From Haloplasmatales bacterium 4B (GTDB lineage: Bacteria; Bacillota_I; Bacilli_A; Haloplasmatales; Haloplasmataceae): a DNA stretch of 64,000 nucleotides. The notes beneath the pieces were generated by a model that was not told where the DNA came from, searched no databases, and saw nothing but the letters and a program-made list of their open reading frames with translations. The DNA lies in the NCBI GenBank assembly GCA_003586005.1, contig NSKI01000008.1:21812-85811 (forward strand), written 5' to 3'. How positions within the stretch are numbered: position 1 is the stretch's first letter; every line of letters begins with the position of its first letter. The position numbers and the translations under genes are program-made. Of the stretch, positions 44,828 to 55,014 are shown piece by piece.

Positions 44828-45565
44828 ATGAATCACATTATTGAGTCTATACTTAGTCATCGATCAATAAGAAGTTATTTAAGTGATGAAATCAGCCAAG
44901 ATTTTATTGAGATTATTATCAAATCTTCGCTTGCTGCTCCAACATCAAATAACGGGCAACACGTCTCGATTATTTTAGTTCGAGATAAAGATAAAAAAGC
45001 TAAAATCTCTGAACTATCTGGAAACCAACCATGGATAAAAGAAGCCCCGGTATTTTTAGTGTATTGCTTAGATTTTTATCGAGCAAAGTTAGCATCTGAA
45101 AAAAACAAGGTTAATTTCAATATCATTAATGATTTAGAGGCAACAATTATAGGCAGTATTGATGTTGGTTTAGCAATGCAAAATGCGATTACAGCTGCTG
45201 AATCACTTGGTCTCGGAGTCGTCCCAATAGGAGGTATAAGAAGTAACCCAAGTGAAATCATAAAATTATTAAATTTACCTGAATATGTATTTCCGTTGTG
45301 CGGACTCTGTGTTGGGTATATCGCTAATTTATCTAATATTAAACCAAGATTACCACTTGAAGCTGTACTACATTATGAAATGTATAATCATCAACAAATG
45401 CCATTAATAGACCAATATGACGAAATTATTTCAAAATATATGGAACAAAGAACTCATGGAAAAAGTCATAGAAATTGGTCTAAAATGATTTCCGAAAATT
45501 ATAAAGAATTAAATACTAGAAATATAAAAATAGATATGAAAAAACAAGGTTTTAAAAATGATTAG
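44828..45565 (+). CDS. NADPH-dependent FMN nitroreductase-family oxidoreductase
   Basis: A 245-residue flavoprotein of the NfsA/NfrA type. The FMN-binding motif HRSIRSYLSDE (residues 11-21) is followed by AAPTSNNGQHVSI, SIDVGLAMQNAITAAESLGLG and PLCGLCVGYIA, all characteristic. It likely reduces quinones, nitro compounds or flavins. ATG with AAGGAGGAT. A 24-codon GTG frame follows at 45582-45656, which I judge not to be a gene, then a terminator. Confidence 0.92.
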   Translation: MNHIIESILSHRSIRSYLSDEISQDFIEIIIKSSLAAPTSNNGQHVSIILVRDKDKKAKISELSGNQPWIKEAPVFLVYCLDFYRAKLASEKNKVNFNIINDLEATIIGSIDVGLAMQNAITAAESLGLGVVPIGGIRSNPSEIIKLLNLPEYVFPLCGLCVGYIANLSNIKPRLPLEAVLHYEMYNHQQMPLIDQYDEIISKYMEQRTHGKSHRNWSKMISENYKELNTRNIKIDMKKQGFKND

Positions 45566-45670
45566 ACCAAATGAAAAAGAGGTGACAAAATCATTTAATC
45601 GTTATAACCTTGTGGAAATAAAGGCAAATCACATAAACTCTTTTAAGGAGATGTAATTAGATCCTAATAG

Positions 45671-45702
45671 AAAACCGACATTTTTTAAAGAATGTCGGTT
45701 TT
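45671..45702 (+). terminator. Terminator after the nitroreductase
   Basis: A perfect 12-bp stem AAAACCGACATT with AATGTCGGTTTT, followed by T residues. Confidence 0.88.
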
Positions 45703-45756
45703 TACTTTTCAATCTCTTATATTTTTTGTGGTTTCGAATATCAATCTCAAAAACTG

Positions 45757-46491
45757 TTAACTCACAATTTGCTTTGTAAATTCATACAAAGCAATTCCAG
45801 CAGCGATGGATAAATTTAATGAATCTATTGTTTTTTGGTGTGGAATAATAATGCTTGTTCCTATACTTTCAAATGCTTTGCCTAATCCCTTAGCTTCATT
45901 TCCAAAAACTAAAGAAAATGGGTTTGTGAATTGATAGTTTATTTCACTCAACTTAAATTTCGCATTTAGCATAAAAGTAAAAATTTCATGATTTTGATAA
46001 TTTTCTAAATAATCAAAAAATGTATCAAAATAGGTAAAGTGGATATTAAACAATGCTCCCATTGAAGCTCTTACTGTTTTTGGGTCAAAAATATCAACTC
46101 CTGGTTTAATTATCGCGATTTCGCTAACACCAAAGCCTAAACTTGTTCTTATAATTGTTCCTAAGTTACCTGAGTCACTAGGATTAACTAAAACAACATG
46201 GCTCTTACTTTTTTCTAAATTCTGGGTATATTTTGTAAATATGCCCACCACATAACAATTTTCTTTTGGAGATAAGATACTAATAATTTTGTCATTTGTT
46301 TCATAACTAATATTTTGTTTCTGACATAATTCAATTACTTTATTTACACCTTCTGAATTAAGCGTTTTAGAACTAATAAAGACACATTGAACTCTTTCGG
46401 GTTGGTGTAGTAATAACTCAATTGTTAAAAAAATCCCTAAAGTATATGAATAATCTAAATCCTTTTTATAAGTCCGATATTTATTAGCCAT
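45757..46491 (-). CDS. SpoU-family rRNA/tRNA ribose methyltransferase
   Basis: A 244-residue SPOUT methyltransferase that adds 2'-O-methyl groups to RNA with SAM. I start it at ATG 46491, right after GGAGGA. Three SpoU motifs are present: NPSDSGNLGTIIRTSLGFG, VFGNEAKGLGKAF and LNLSIAAGIALYEF. The N-terminal 90 residues form the substrate-binding domain. It resembles RlmB/YsgA-type 23S methyltransferases; the exact target is unknown. Confidence 0.9.
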   Translation of the reverse strand: MANKYRTYKKDLDYSYTLGIFLTIELLLHQPERVQCVFISSKTLNSEGVNKVIELCQKQNISYETNDKIISILSPKENCYVVGIFTKYTQNLEKSKSHVVLVNPSDSGNLGTIIRTSLGFGVSEIAIIKPGVDIFDPKTVRASMGALFNIHFTYFDTFFDYLENYQNHEIFTFMLNAKFKLSEINYQFTNPFSLVFGNEAKGLGKAFESIGTSIIIPHQKTIDSLNLSIAAGIALYEFTKQIVS

Positions 46492-46560
46492 TTCTTCCTC
46501 CAAGGTAATTAATACTTAATATATTATATCATCTTATATCTTACTCAACAAGAACAAACA

Positions 46561-46589
46561 AAAAACTCTCTACTACAGAGAGTTTTTTT
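46561..46589. terminator. Bidirectional terminator beyond the SpoU gene's start
   Basis: AAAAACTCTCT pairs with AGAGAGTTTTT around ACTAC, with T residues in both directions. It probably terminated the decayed histidine-kinase gene on the minus strand. Confidence 0.75.
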
Positions 46590-46681
46590 GTGAGGGCTTT
46601 ACGGTTTAACTATCCAGATTAAGTGATGGTTTGTTGTTTGAATAATTAAATAATTTTTACCGTATATTTTTATTATAATTA

Positions 46682-46897
46682 TTAATTGTGATATTTTTGT
46701 GATGAAATGGATAAATTATCCATTTTTTCAATTATAAATGAAACACCCTCTTCAATGTTTTGAGTATAAATACCATAGCCATACATATTAACAATTTTTT
46801 AAGCTATAGCTAGTCCTAATCCAAAATGACTATTAGTTCCAACGCCATATGGTAAATAATTAATCTCACCTTCAACTAAATATATTACATATTCCAT
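46682..46897 (-). pseudogene. Remnant of a sensor histidine kinase (ATPase domain end)
   Basis: The minus strand reads VEGEINYLPYGVGTNSHFGL then GLAIA followed by TAA, KIVNMYG and YTQNIEEGVSFIIEKM. This is the G2/F box region of a HATPase domain, with one stop and otherwise no upstream coding sequence. It is a fragment of a lost two-component sensor. Confidence 0.8.
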
Positions 46898-47070
46898 AAA
46901 ACACCTCTAAAAAAAATATTTCCCTAATTATAACTCAATTACAAACAAACATTTATATAAATAAAATTTTATCATAATATTGTGGGATAATTATGTTAAT
47001 TTATGTAATTTTCATTACTATACAATAAAAATAAAATTTATTAGATACTATATATGAAGGAGGTGAAAAA

Positions 47071-47403
47071 GTGTTAAAGAAACTATGTTTTGCCTTAATC
47101 TTATTTTGGGGTTCGGTAATGTTATTTTCAAATTTTACAAAAGCTACAGCCACAAATTTAACAACAACCAATAAAATCCAAAACAATCTAACAGAAAAAC
47201 AAAAAGCCTTATTAGAAGCTAAAAAGATAGAATTAAAAAAACATTATTTTAAGGACTGGGATTCTAAAACACCGGAAGAAAAACAAAAGGCAAAAGCTAA
47301 TTTTGTTAAGGAAATAGAAAAGTTTTGCAAAGATAAATTAGGTGTTTCCTACGATGAAATAAGAGTTACAAGAAAAAAACCTTATTTTAAACGTTATTCA
47401 TAA
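47071..47403 (+). CDS. Secreted charged protein, unknown
   Basis: A 110-residue protein from GTG 47071 with AAGGAGGTG. A clear signal peptide (LKKLCFALILFWGSVMLFSN, cleavage near ATA-TNL) is followed by a Lys/Glu-rich helical domain (TPEEKQKAKANFVKEIEK, LGVSYDEIRVTRKKPYFKRY). It has no family that I recognise. The mature part is short and highly charged. Confidence 0.8.
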   Translation: MLKKLCFALILFWGSVMLFSNFTKATATNLTTTNKIQNNLTEKQKALLEAKKIELKKHYFKDWDSKTPEEKQKAKANFVKEIEKFCKDKLGVSYDEIRVTRKKPYFKRYS

Positions 47404-47411
47404 TAATTAAC

Positions 47412-47448
47412 AAATAAACCATGGTATCTAATGTACCATGGTTTATTT
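47412..47448. terminator. Bidirectional hairpin between the secreted protein and the second pgsA-like gene
   Basis: A perfect 15-bp stem, AAATAAACCATGGTA with TACCATGGTTTATTT, sits between the two convergent genes. Confidence 0.65.
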
Positions 47449-47449
47449 A

Positions 47450-47989
47450 TTAGTTATTATGTTCATTTTTTAGGACATTAATTTTTTTAGAACCGATTAC
47501 AAAATATTGAAATAAAGCTAAAACTGAAAATGAAACAGCGATTATAAATATATGATAACTATAAATAAATTGGATTACTAGAGATAAAACTGCTAGATAA
47601 AACAATAATGTAGCGATTTTGCCATACAAATTAGCTGGAATAACCGTTTTTTCTTTCTGTGTATATAAAAATAATCCCCCAAAAATCATAGTTGATTCTT
47701 TTATTCCATAGATAATAATAATCCAAAGGGGAATCATTCCTTCATACGTTAAGCAGGCCAAAACAACTAGTTGCATTAGTTTATCAGCTAAAGGATCCAT
47801 TATTTGTCCCAATTTAGTAATAAGATGATAACGCCTAGCAATGTAGCCATCTAAAACGTCTGTGATACCTGCAAAAACAAAAATTAAACTAGCATAAAGA
47901 AAATGGTCAGTTATCTGTGAAAAAAAAACAAAAACAAAAACAGGAACCATACACAAACGAATTATGGTAAATATGTTAGGTATATTCAC
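47450..47989 (-). CDS. CDP-alcohol phosphatidyltransferase (second PgsA-like)
   Basis: A 179-residue membrane enzyme with the CDP-alcohol motif DGYIARRYH...GQIMDPLADK intact and four to five membrane helices. GTG start with GAGGTGAT. It is a paralogue of the pgsA at 22043, sharing the ITKLGQIMDPLADKLM segment. It may be a second PG-phosphate synthase or have another alcohol acceptor; sequence alone does not decide. Confidence 0.85.
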   Translation of the reverse strand: MNIPNIFTIIRLCMVPVFVFVFFSQITDHFLYASLIFVFAGITDVLDGYIARRYHLITKLGQIMDPLADKLMQLVVLACLTYEGMIPLWIIIIYGIKESTMIFGGLFLYTQKEKTVIPANLYGKIATLLFYLAVLSLVIQFIYSYHIFIIAVSFSVLALFQYFVIGSKKINVLKNEHNN

Positions 47990-48094
47990 AATATCACCTC
48001 ATCTTTCTTACTACTCATTACTATTATATTATAAATTTATTATAAATTTACTATTATGTAAAGAAAAATATTTATTATTGTTTTATTAATTAAC

Positions 48095-48126
48095 AAACGT
48101 AATGTAGTTATAGCTACATTACGTTT
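48095..48126 (-). terminator. Terminator after kbl
   Basis: A 13-bp stem AAACGTAATGTAG with CTACATTACGTTT ends the seven-gene glycine/threonine unit. Confidence 0.75.
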
Positions 48127-48137
48127 ATATCCCAAAA

Positions 48138-49325
48138 TTAAATTATGGCTAATTGTTTCCCAACATTTTCAATTATATTAATGGCTTTATCTAATTGTTC
48201 ATATGTATGATCACTAGAAATCATACAACGAACTCTTCCTAAACCTTTAGGTACTGTTGGAAATACAATTCCGGATACAAAAACACCATTTTCCAATAGT
48301 TTTTTTGAAAATTCCATTGTTTTTGCCTCATCCCCAATAATAATTGGTGTAATAGGGGTTTCACTTTTACCGATATTATAACCTAGTTTTGCTAATCTTT
48401 CTTTAAAATATTTAGCATTACCCCATAATTTATCAGTATATTCGCTTGATTCCATTAACATCGTTACACTCTCAGTAATAGCACCTACTGCAGCCGGTGG
48501 TAGAGCTGTTGAAAATAGAATTGGGCGACCACGATGAAGTAACCATTCTTTCATCGTTCTACTACCAGCTACATATCCACCTACAACACCTATTGCTTTA
48601 GATAAGGTACCAATTGAAAAGTCTATTTTACCGTGTAAATTAAAATGATCTACAGTACCTCTACCATTTTCACCTAATACACCAGAACCATGAGCATCAT
48701 CTACATAAGTTAGGCAACTATATTTTTCTGCTATTTTTACCATTTCAGGTAATTTAGCGATATCACCATCCATAGAAAATACACCATCTGTTATAATAAG
48801 CACGTTCTGATAATCATTTCTTTTGGCTTTAACTATTTCTTCTAAATGGGCCATATCACTATGACGGAACACAGCTTTATCTGCTCTAGATAAGCGAACA
48901 CCATCTATAATTGATGCGTGATTTAATTCATCGGAAATAATTAAATCGCCTTTTCCTGTAATAGCCTGAATTGTTCCTGCGTTACAAGCAAATCCAGATT
49001 GAAATACTACTACAGCTTCTTCACGTTTAAAATCAGCTAATTTAACTTCTAATTTTTCATGAATATCCATATTTCCAACAATCGTTCTTACAGCCCCAGC
49101 TCCTGCTCCATACTTTTCAACTGCAGAAATTGCAGCTTTTTTAACTCTCTCATGATTAGCTAAACCTAAATAATTATTAGATGATAAATTAATTACCTTT
49201 TTACCATCTAGCATTATTTCTGCTCCACAAGGACCAGTATTTACTGGTAAAGTTCTATAGACGCCACTATTTTTTAGTTCTTGAATATTTTCCTTTAAAT
49301 ATGTTAATTCGTGTACATTGTTCAA
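48138..49325 (-). CDS. kbl: Glycine C-acetyltransferase (2-amino-3-ketobutyrate CoA ligase)
   Basis: A PLP enzyme that splits 2-amino-3-oxobutyrate with CoA into glycine and acetyl-CoA. The 395 residues show the alpha-oxoamine synthase pattern: [40 protein letters not shown] and the PLP-lysine motif [13 protein letters not shown] (Lys243). Start is TTG 49325 with AGGAGG. It is the last gene of the gcv-tdh unit and takes the product of Tdh. Confidence 0.95.
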   Translation of the reverse strand: MNNVHELTYLKENIQELKNSGVYRTLPVNTGPCGAEIMLDGKKVINLSSNNYLGLANHERVKKAAISAVEKYGAGAGAVRTIVGNMDIHEKLEVKLADFKREEAVVVFQSGFACNAGTIQAITGKGDLIISDELNHASIIDGVRLSRADKAVFRHSDMAHLEEIVKAKRNDYQNVLIITDGVFSMDGDIAKLPEMVKIAEKYSCLTYVDDAHGSGVLGENGRGTVDHFNLHGKIDFSIGTLSKAIGVVGGYVAGSRTMKEWLLHRGRPILFSTALPPAAVGAITESVTMLMESSEYTDKLWGNAKYFKERLAKLGYNIGKSETPITPIIIGDEAKTMEFSKKLLENGVFVSGIVFPTVPKGLGRVRCMISSDHTYEQLDKAINIIENVGKQLAII

Positions 49326-49348
49326 ATCATTACCTCCTATATTTTTTT

Positions 49349-50395
49349 TTAAGGAATTAAAGCTATTTTCCCACTATTGCCACTTGCCATAATCTCCATT
49401 GCTTTATCTACTTCTTCCAATTTTAATGTATGGGTAATAACTTTATCTAGATCAAGATGCTTAATTAACCCTTTAACTTGGTGCCATGTTTCATACATTA
49501 TTCTTCCTGTAACTCCATACATGGTAATACCTTTAAATACAACATCATTTGTTAGGTCAATCTCAACTTTTCCATTAGGAATGCCTAAGAAACTCATTTT
49601 CCCACCTAATTTAACATATTTAAACGCTTGTTCAATTGCCATTTTATTACCAGAAAACTCACCAACAACATCAATACCGATATTATTAGTTTCTTCTAAA
49701 ACCCTTCCAACAACATCTTCTTTTAAAGGGTTTATAACGACATCTGCGCCTAATTCTTTAGCCAAATTACGACGGTATTCATTAATTTCAATTGCAATAA
49801 TTTTACCAGCTCCAACTGCTTTAGCAACATTAACTGCGAGCAAGCCAATTGGTCCGCATCCTACAATCGCTACAGTTTTTCCTATTACATCAAAATGAAG
49901 GATCGTATGTACAGCATTGCCTAATGGTTCTTGGATTGCCAAAAATCTTGGATCAACATCAGGATCATTAATTAAACAATTTTTCGCCGGAATTTTAACA
50001 TATTCTGCAAAACTTCCATCTGTATCTACACCAATGATTTTTGTATTTTGACAAATATGCCCTTTTCCTGAGCGACAAAATTCACATTCATCACAAACGA
50101 TATGTGTTTCAGCAGAAACTATATCATTAAGTTTAATTCTATTTACATTTTCACCGACTTTAATTACACGTCCAGCAAATTCATGCCCCATTGTAATTGG
50201 GGGTTTAATGCGGTTCTGACTCCATTCATCCCAATTATAGACATGAAAATCAGTTCCACATACACTAGTAGCTAAAACTTTTACTAACACTTCATCTTTC
50301 CCGATTGATTGTGGAATTACCTTTTTTGATACTTTTAGACCTTTTTGGGGCTTTTCTTTAATAACAACCGTCATATATTCATCATTGTTCGTCAT
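49349..50395 (-). CDS. tdh: L-threonine 3-dehydrogenase
   Basis: Zinc-dependent NAD enzyme that oxidises threonine to 2-amino-3-oxobutyrate. The 348 residues contain the catalytic zinc site ([15 protein letters not shown]; Cys46, His51), GHEFAGRV, the structural zinc cysteines ([15 protein letters not shown]), and the Rossmann motif [19 protein letters not shown]. In B. subtilis tdh-kbl lies after spoVS; here the pair has moved to the gcv cluster, 50 bases after lpdA. ATG with GAGGAG. Confidence 0.95.
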   Translation of the reverse strand: MTNNDEYMTVVIKEKPQKGLKVSKKVIPQSIGKDEVLVKVLATSVCGTDFHVYNWDEWSQNRIKPPITMGHEFAGRVIKVGENVNRIKLNDIVSAETHIVCDECEFCRSGKGHICQNTKIIGVDTDGSFAEYVKIPAKNCLINDPDVDPRFLAIQEPLGNAVHTILHFDVIGKTVAIVGCGPIGLLAVNVAKAVGAGKIIAIEINEYRRNLAKELGADVVINPLKEDVVGRVLEETNNIGIDVVGEFSGNKMAIEQAFKYVKLGGKMSFLGIPNGKVEIDLTNDVVFKGITMYGVTGRIMYETWHQVKGLIKHLDLDKVITHTLKLEEVDKAMEIMASGNSGKIALIP

Positions 50396-50445
50396 TTAAA
50401 TTTCTCCTCTCAGTTAAAGAAAACATAGGATGGTAAAACCACTAA

Positions 50446-51819
50446 TTAGTGTACTAATTTTCTTAAAGCCTCAAGCAAAGTTTCTGATAAGGTTGGATGA
50501 GCGTGAATAACGTTAATTGCATCTTTAACTAAAATTTCTTTTTCAACCAACACTGCAGCCTCATGAATTAGACTTGATGCTTGTGGTCCTATAATATGTA
50601 CACCGACTAGTTTATCATTATAACTAATTACTTTAACAAATCCTTCGACCTCAGACATAGTGAGTGCTTTTCCATTAGCTCTAAACATAAATTTACTTGA
50701 TTTTATCTCACCATAACGTTGTTTTGCTTCTTCTTCGGTTAAACCAACAGAAGCAATTTCAGGGAGTGTAAAAACACAAGCCGGAACAACATTAAATTTT
50801 GTATAGTTTTCTTTTCCTAAAATATGATCTAATGCTTTAAAACTTTGATATGTTGCCACATGCGCTAACATTGTTTTTCCAGTCACATCACCAACTGCAT
50901 AAATATGAGGTAATGAGGTTTGCATATTTTCATTTACAACTATACCGGTTTTATCACATACTATATCAATAGAATCTAAGTTCAAGTTATCAACATTGGC
51001 AATTCTTCCTGTTGCCATTAAGACAAATTCGGCGTCAATTGAAAACTCTTTGCCTTTTTTTGTTTTTCCGTTGATAACTAATTTATTATTATCATTAGAT
51101 ATTTTTTCTACTAATGCGTCATTTGTTACTTCAACCCCTAATTTCTTTAGGTAAACTTTTAATCTTGATGATATATCTTTATCCATCGTTGGAATTAATT
51201 TATCAAAATACTCTAATATTACAACTTCTGCGCCAAACTCTTTAAATATCGTTGCCATCTCAACTCCAATAACACCGCCACCGATAATTACTAATTTTTT
51301 TGGCACTATATTTATATCTAGCATTTCTTTACTTGTTAAAACATTTGGTAAATTATGCCCATCAATTGGAATAACTTTTTCATTTGAACCAGTCGCAATA
51401 ATAAAATATTCAGCTATTAGCTCGATTTCACTATCGTTTTGTTTTACATTTACTTTGTTTTCATCAACGAATGAGGCAATCCCTTGAATTACTTCCACAT
51501 TAGCTTTTTTAAGCATTAATATTATATTATTTCTTAATTGGTCTAAGATAGAATTTTTTCTATTTTGGACGGTAGAAAAATCAAAATCATATTTTAAATT
51601 TTCTACTCCAAATTCTTGAGTGTTTTTTAATAAATGCATTACTTCAGCATTTTTGTATAAGGCTTTAGTAGGAATACAGCCATGGTTTAAACAAGTGCCT
51701 CCCACCAATTCTTTTTCAACAAGTGCTACGTTTAAACCAGCCATTGCTGCCTTAACAGCTACTTCATACCCGCCAGGACCTGCTCCTATGATAACTAAAT
51801 CTTTAGTTATTGTCTTCAT
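50446..51819 (-). CDS. lpdA: Dihydrolipoyl dehydrogenase (L-protein)
   Basis: An FAD/NAD disulfide oxidoreductase of 457 residues that reoxidises the lipoamide of GcvH. Motifs: [19 protein letters not shown], redox disulfide [16 protein letters not shown] (Cys43, Cys48), [13 protein letters not shown], and C-terminal [14 protein letters not shown]...[10 protein letters not shown] with the active-site His. Its start overlaps the gcvPB end by 17 bases, so it is dedicated to glycine cleavage rather than to a 2-oxoacid dehydrogenase, none of which is in view. Confidence 0.95.
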   Translation of the reverse strand: MKTITKDLVIIGAGPGGYEVAVKAAMAGLNVALVEKELVGGTCLNHGCIPTKALYKNAEVMHLLKNTQEFGVENLKYDFDFSTVQNRKNSILDQLRNNIILMLKKANVEVIQGIASFVDENKVNVKQNDSEIELIAEYFIIATGSNEKVIPIDGHNLPNVLTSKEMLDINIVPKKLVIIGGGVIGVEMATIFKEFGAEVVILEYFDKLIPTMDKDISSRLKVYLKKLGVEVTNDALVEKISNDNNKLVINGKTKKGKEFSIDAEFVLMATGRIANVDNLNLDSIDIVCDKTGIVVNENMQTSLPHIYAVGDVTGKTMLAHVATYQSFKALDHILGKENYTKFNVVPACVFTLPEIASVGLTEEEAKQRYGEIKSSKFMFRANGKALTMSEVEGFVKVISYNDKLVGVHIIGPQASSLIHEAAVLVEKEILVKDAINVIHAHPTLSETLLEALRKLVH

Positions 51820-53263
51820 TAATATACCTTAAAATTGGGTTTCTAGCAGCAGTTGCTTCATCAAGTCTTCTGACCGGGGTATTATAAGGAGCATGTTTTA
51901 AATATTCAGGATCAGTTTTTGCTAAGTCTGCTATTTTAATCATCGCTTCAACAAATTGATTTAATGTTTCTAAACTTTCAGTTTCAGTTGGCTCTATCAT
52001 CAAAGCTTGATCAACAATTAATGGGAAATAAATTGTTGGAGCATGATATCCCATTTCTAAAAGTGCTTTGGCAATATCTAATGCTGTTACACCAGTTGAT
52101 TTATCGACTAATCCACTTAAAACAAATTCATGTTTACAAACACCTTCAATTGGTAACAAGTAATGATTTTTTAGTCTTTTCTGTAAATAGTTTGCGTTTA
52201 AAACTGCCATTTGGCTCGCTTTTTTTAAGCCTTCTTTTCCCATCGATAATATATACGTGTACGCTTTCACCATTACCCCAAAATTACCATAAAAATTCCC
52301 TAATCGTCCAATTGAATCTGGAAGATCTTCTTTTAGCGAATAGACTCCATCTTTACAAATAACTTCTGGCTTTGGTAAAAAATCAATAAGTTTTTTACAA
52401 ACCCCAACAGGTCCACTACCAGGTCCGCCTCCACCATGAGGTGTTGAGAAAGTTTTATGTATATTCAAATGAATAATATCAAATCCCATATCACCAGGCC
52501 TTACTTCTCCCATGGCAGCGTTAAAATTTGCCCCATCATAGTATAATAATCCACCAGCTTCATGGACTAATTTAGTTATTTGGGCAATATCTTTTTCGAA
52601 GATTCCTAATGTATTTGGGTTAGTTAACATAATACCTGCAATTTCATCATTTAGAGCAGCTTTTAAAGATTCAATATTTACTGTTCCATCTTCGTTTGAT
52701 TTAATTTCAATAATATCAAAACCAGCCACATTTGCACTTGCTGGATTAGTTCCATGAGCTGAATCAGGTATAATAACCTTTGTTCTTTTATAATCTTTGT
52801 TTTTTTCATGATAAGCCTTCATGATCATCATACCTGTCAATTCACCATGTGCCCCAGCAAATGGTGTTAGTGTTACTTTTTCCATTCCTGTAACTTCAGC
52901 CAAGCTACTACTTAAATTATACATTAATTTAAGTGCACCTTGTGATAAAGACTCATCTTGTAATGGATGAATTGTTGTAAATAACTGTGCCATATCTTCG
53001 TTGATTTTTGGATTGTATTTCATAGTACAAGACCCTAATGGGTAGAAACCTGTATCAACACCATAATTTTTATTTGATATATTAACATAATGACGTACAA
53101 TATCATTTTCACTAACTTCAGGAAAATTATTTTCACTTTTTCTAACATATTCATCGGGAATATAACTAGAAAGTGCTTTAGATTCTACATCAATTGGAGG
53201 AAGCGAGTAACCTTTTCGATTTTTCTTTGATAATTCAAAAATTAACTTATTATAATTTCTCAT
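51803..53263 (-). CDS. gcvPB: Glycine dehydrogenase (decarboxylating) subunit 2
   Basis: The PLP-bearing half of the split P-protein that decarboxylates glycine. The PLP motif is [20 protein letters not shown] (Lys270). Other family blocks: [29 protein letters not shown] and [14 protein letters not shown]. 486 residues, standard length. Its ATG shares a base with the gcvPA stop (TAATG). Confidence 0.97.
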   Translation of the reverse strand: MRNYNKLIFELSKKNRKGYSLPPIDVESKALSSYIPDEYVRKSENNFPEVSENDIVRHYVNISNKNYGVDTGFYPLGSCTMKYNPKINEDMAQLFTTIHPLQDESLSQGALKLMYNLSSSLAEVTGMEKVTLTPFAGAHGELTGMMIMKAYHEKNKDYKRTKVIIPDSAHGTNPASANVAGFDIIEIKSNEDGTVNIESLKAALNDEIAGIMLTNPNTLGIFEKDIAQITKLVHEAGGLLYYDGANFNAAMGEVRPGDMGFDIIHLNIHKTFSTPHGGGGPGSGPVGVCKKLIDFLPKPEVICKDGVYSLKEDLPDSIGRLGNFYGNFGVMVKAYTYILSMGKEGLKKASQMAVLNANYLQKRLKNHYLLPIEGVCKHEFVLSGLVDKSTGVTALDIAKALLEMGYHAPTIYFPLIVDQALMIEPTETESLETLNQFVEAMIKIADLAKTDPEYLKHAPYNTPVRRLDEATAARNPILRYINEDNN

Positions 53264-54603
53264 TATTTTAATCCTCCTAGCACACTTATTAACTTGTCAA
53301 TTTCATCTTTAGTGCGTTTTTCTGTAACGCAAAATAAAATGTGATTATTTAAAGATTTATCAAATTGACCTAAATGAAGACCACCAATAATATTTACAGC
53401 TTTTAAAGCTTCATTAATAACCTTGTAATTGACATTTGTTTTTACAACAAATTCATTAAAGAATGGCGCTGTAAATACTGGTTCAAATTGTTTTAAAGCT
53501 ATCATTTGTTCATAAGCATAATGTGCCTTTTGGATGTTTTGTTCTGCCACTTCAACAATTCCTTGTTTACCCATAGTAGCCATATAAACTGTCGCTACTA
53601 AAGCCATTAAAGACTGATTTGAACAAATGTTGGAATTTGCTCTTTCACGGCGAATATGTTGCTCGCGTGCTTGAAGTGTTAAAACAAAAGCTCTTTTACC
53701 ATCAACATCAACAGTCTGTCCAACAATTCTTCCCGGCAATTTTCGCATTAATTTCTTGCTTGTACATAAAAATCCTAAGTAAGGTCCTCCATAACTTAGA
53801 GGAATACCTAAACTTTGAGCATCACCACAAACAATATCAGCACCAATTTCACCCGGCGTTTTTAATATTGACAAAGTTATCGGATTTACAGACATAATAA
53901 GTAAACTTTTATTTTGGTGAATTTTATCTACATAGCTTGCAGGATTTTCAAGTAATCCATAGAAGTTAGGATTACTAACAACTACGCAAGCTACCTCTTT
54001 ATCTAATTTCTCATGCAAATTTTCTTCACATAAAATTCCTGATTCATTTTCTAACAAGATAATTTCAAAACCATTGAAATGTCCATAAGTTTTAATAACC
54101 TCAATTGTATTTGGATGCATGCTACTTGAAACTAAAACTTTTTTTCTCTTAGTTTGATGAACAGCCATCATAATAGCTTCGGCGCAACTTGTAGCTCCAT
54201 CGTACATTGATGCATTACTAACTTCCATGCCGGTTAATTCTGTAAGCAAAGATTGAAATTCAAAAATATATTGCAGAGTTCCTTGAGCAACCTCTGGTTG
54301 ATATGGTGTATAAGCGGTATAGAACTCAGAGCGACTTGTAATATGATTTATAATAGATGGAATGTAGTGATCGTAGCTACCTGCTCCTAAGAAGCAAACT
54401 AAATCATTTCCATTACTCTTAGCTAAATCGTTTAATACTTTTCTAACTTCTATTTCACTTAAGCTTGGATTTAAATTTAGTTCTCTTGTTAATTTTACAT
54501 CACTAGGGATATCTTTAAATAAGTCATTAATACTAGATACTCCAATTTTCTCAAGCATTTCTAAGATATCACTATCTGTGTGAGGAATATATTTATTACT
54601 CAT
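53263..54603 (-). CDS. gcvPA: Glycine dehydrogenase (decarboxylating) subunit 1
   Basis: The other half of the split P-protein. I start it at ATG 54603 ([19 protein letters not shown] site) and not the upstream ATG, giving 446 residues. Family blocks include [52 protein letters not shown] and [19 protein letters not shown]. The split A/B form is the Bacillota arrangement. Confidence 0.97.
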   Translation of the reverse strand: MSNKYIPHTDSDILEMLEKIGVSSINDLFKDIPSDVKLTRELNLNPSLSEIEVRKVLNDLAKSNGNDLVCFLGAGSYDHYIPSIINHITSRSEFYTAYTPYQPEVAQGTLQYIFEFQSLLTELTGMEVSNASMYDGATSCAEAIMMAVHQTKRKKVLVSSSMHPNTIEVIKTYGHFNGFEIILLENESGILCEENLHEKLDKEVACVVVSNPNFYGLLENPASYVDKIHQNKSLLIMSVNPITLSILKTPGEIGADIVCGDAQSLGIPLSYGGPYLGFLCTSKKLMRKLPGRIVGQTVDVDGKRAFVLTLQAREQHIRRERANSNICSNQSLMALVATVYMATMGKQGIVEVAEQNIQKAHYAYEQMIALKQFEPVFTAPFFNEFVVKTNVNYKVINEALKAVNIIGGLHLGQFDKSLNNHILFCVTEKRTKDEIDKLISVLGGLK

Positions 54604-54619
54604 ATTATCCACCTCAACA

Positions 54620-55000
54620 TTAATTATTTTCACAAAACTGAATGTATTCTTCACTATTCATTAATTCATCTAATTCACTTTTGTCACTCATTGATAAAAC
54701 AGCCACATAGTTTTCATAAGGCTCTTGATTTAATAATTCAGGTGAATCATCAAGATTTTCATTTACTTCTAAAACAGTGCCTGAAATTGGCGTAAACATA
54801 TCAGAAGCAGCCTTAACTGATTCTACAACTCCTAAAACTTCTTCTTTTTTAACTTCAGTATCAACTTCTGGTAATTCTACGAAAACAATATCTCCTAAAG
54901 CATGTTGTGCGTGATCAGTAATTCCCACGTAAGCCTTATCTCCATCCACACGTACCCATTCATGTTCCTTAGAATAATATAATCCTTGAATAACTTTCAT
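54620..55000 (-). CDS. gcvH: Glycine cleavage system H protein
   Basis: The 126-residue lipoyl carrier that shuttles the aminomethyl group between P, T and L proteins. The lipoylation site is GVVESVKAASDMF (Lys63). ATG with GGAGG. Confidence 0.97.
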   Translation of the reverse strand: MKVIQGLYYSKEHEWVRVDGDKAYVGITDHAQHALGDIVFVELPEVDTEVKKEEVLGVVESVKAASDMFTPISGTVLEVNENLDDSPELLNQEPYENYVAVLSMSDKSELDELMNSEEYIQFCENN

Positions 55001-55014
55001 TTTTTTGCCTCCTA

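Noticed and set aside
45582..45656. 24-codon GTG frame after the nitroreductase
   Set aside because: No convincing ribosome site, and it resembles no known protein; most likely spacer before the terminator.
49377..49898. 173-codon plus-strand frame opposite tdh
   Set aside because: Antisense shadow of a well-conserved gene, with no start signal.
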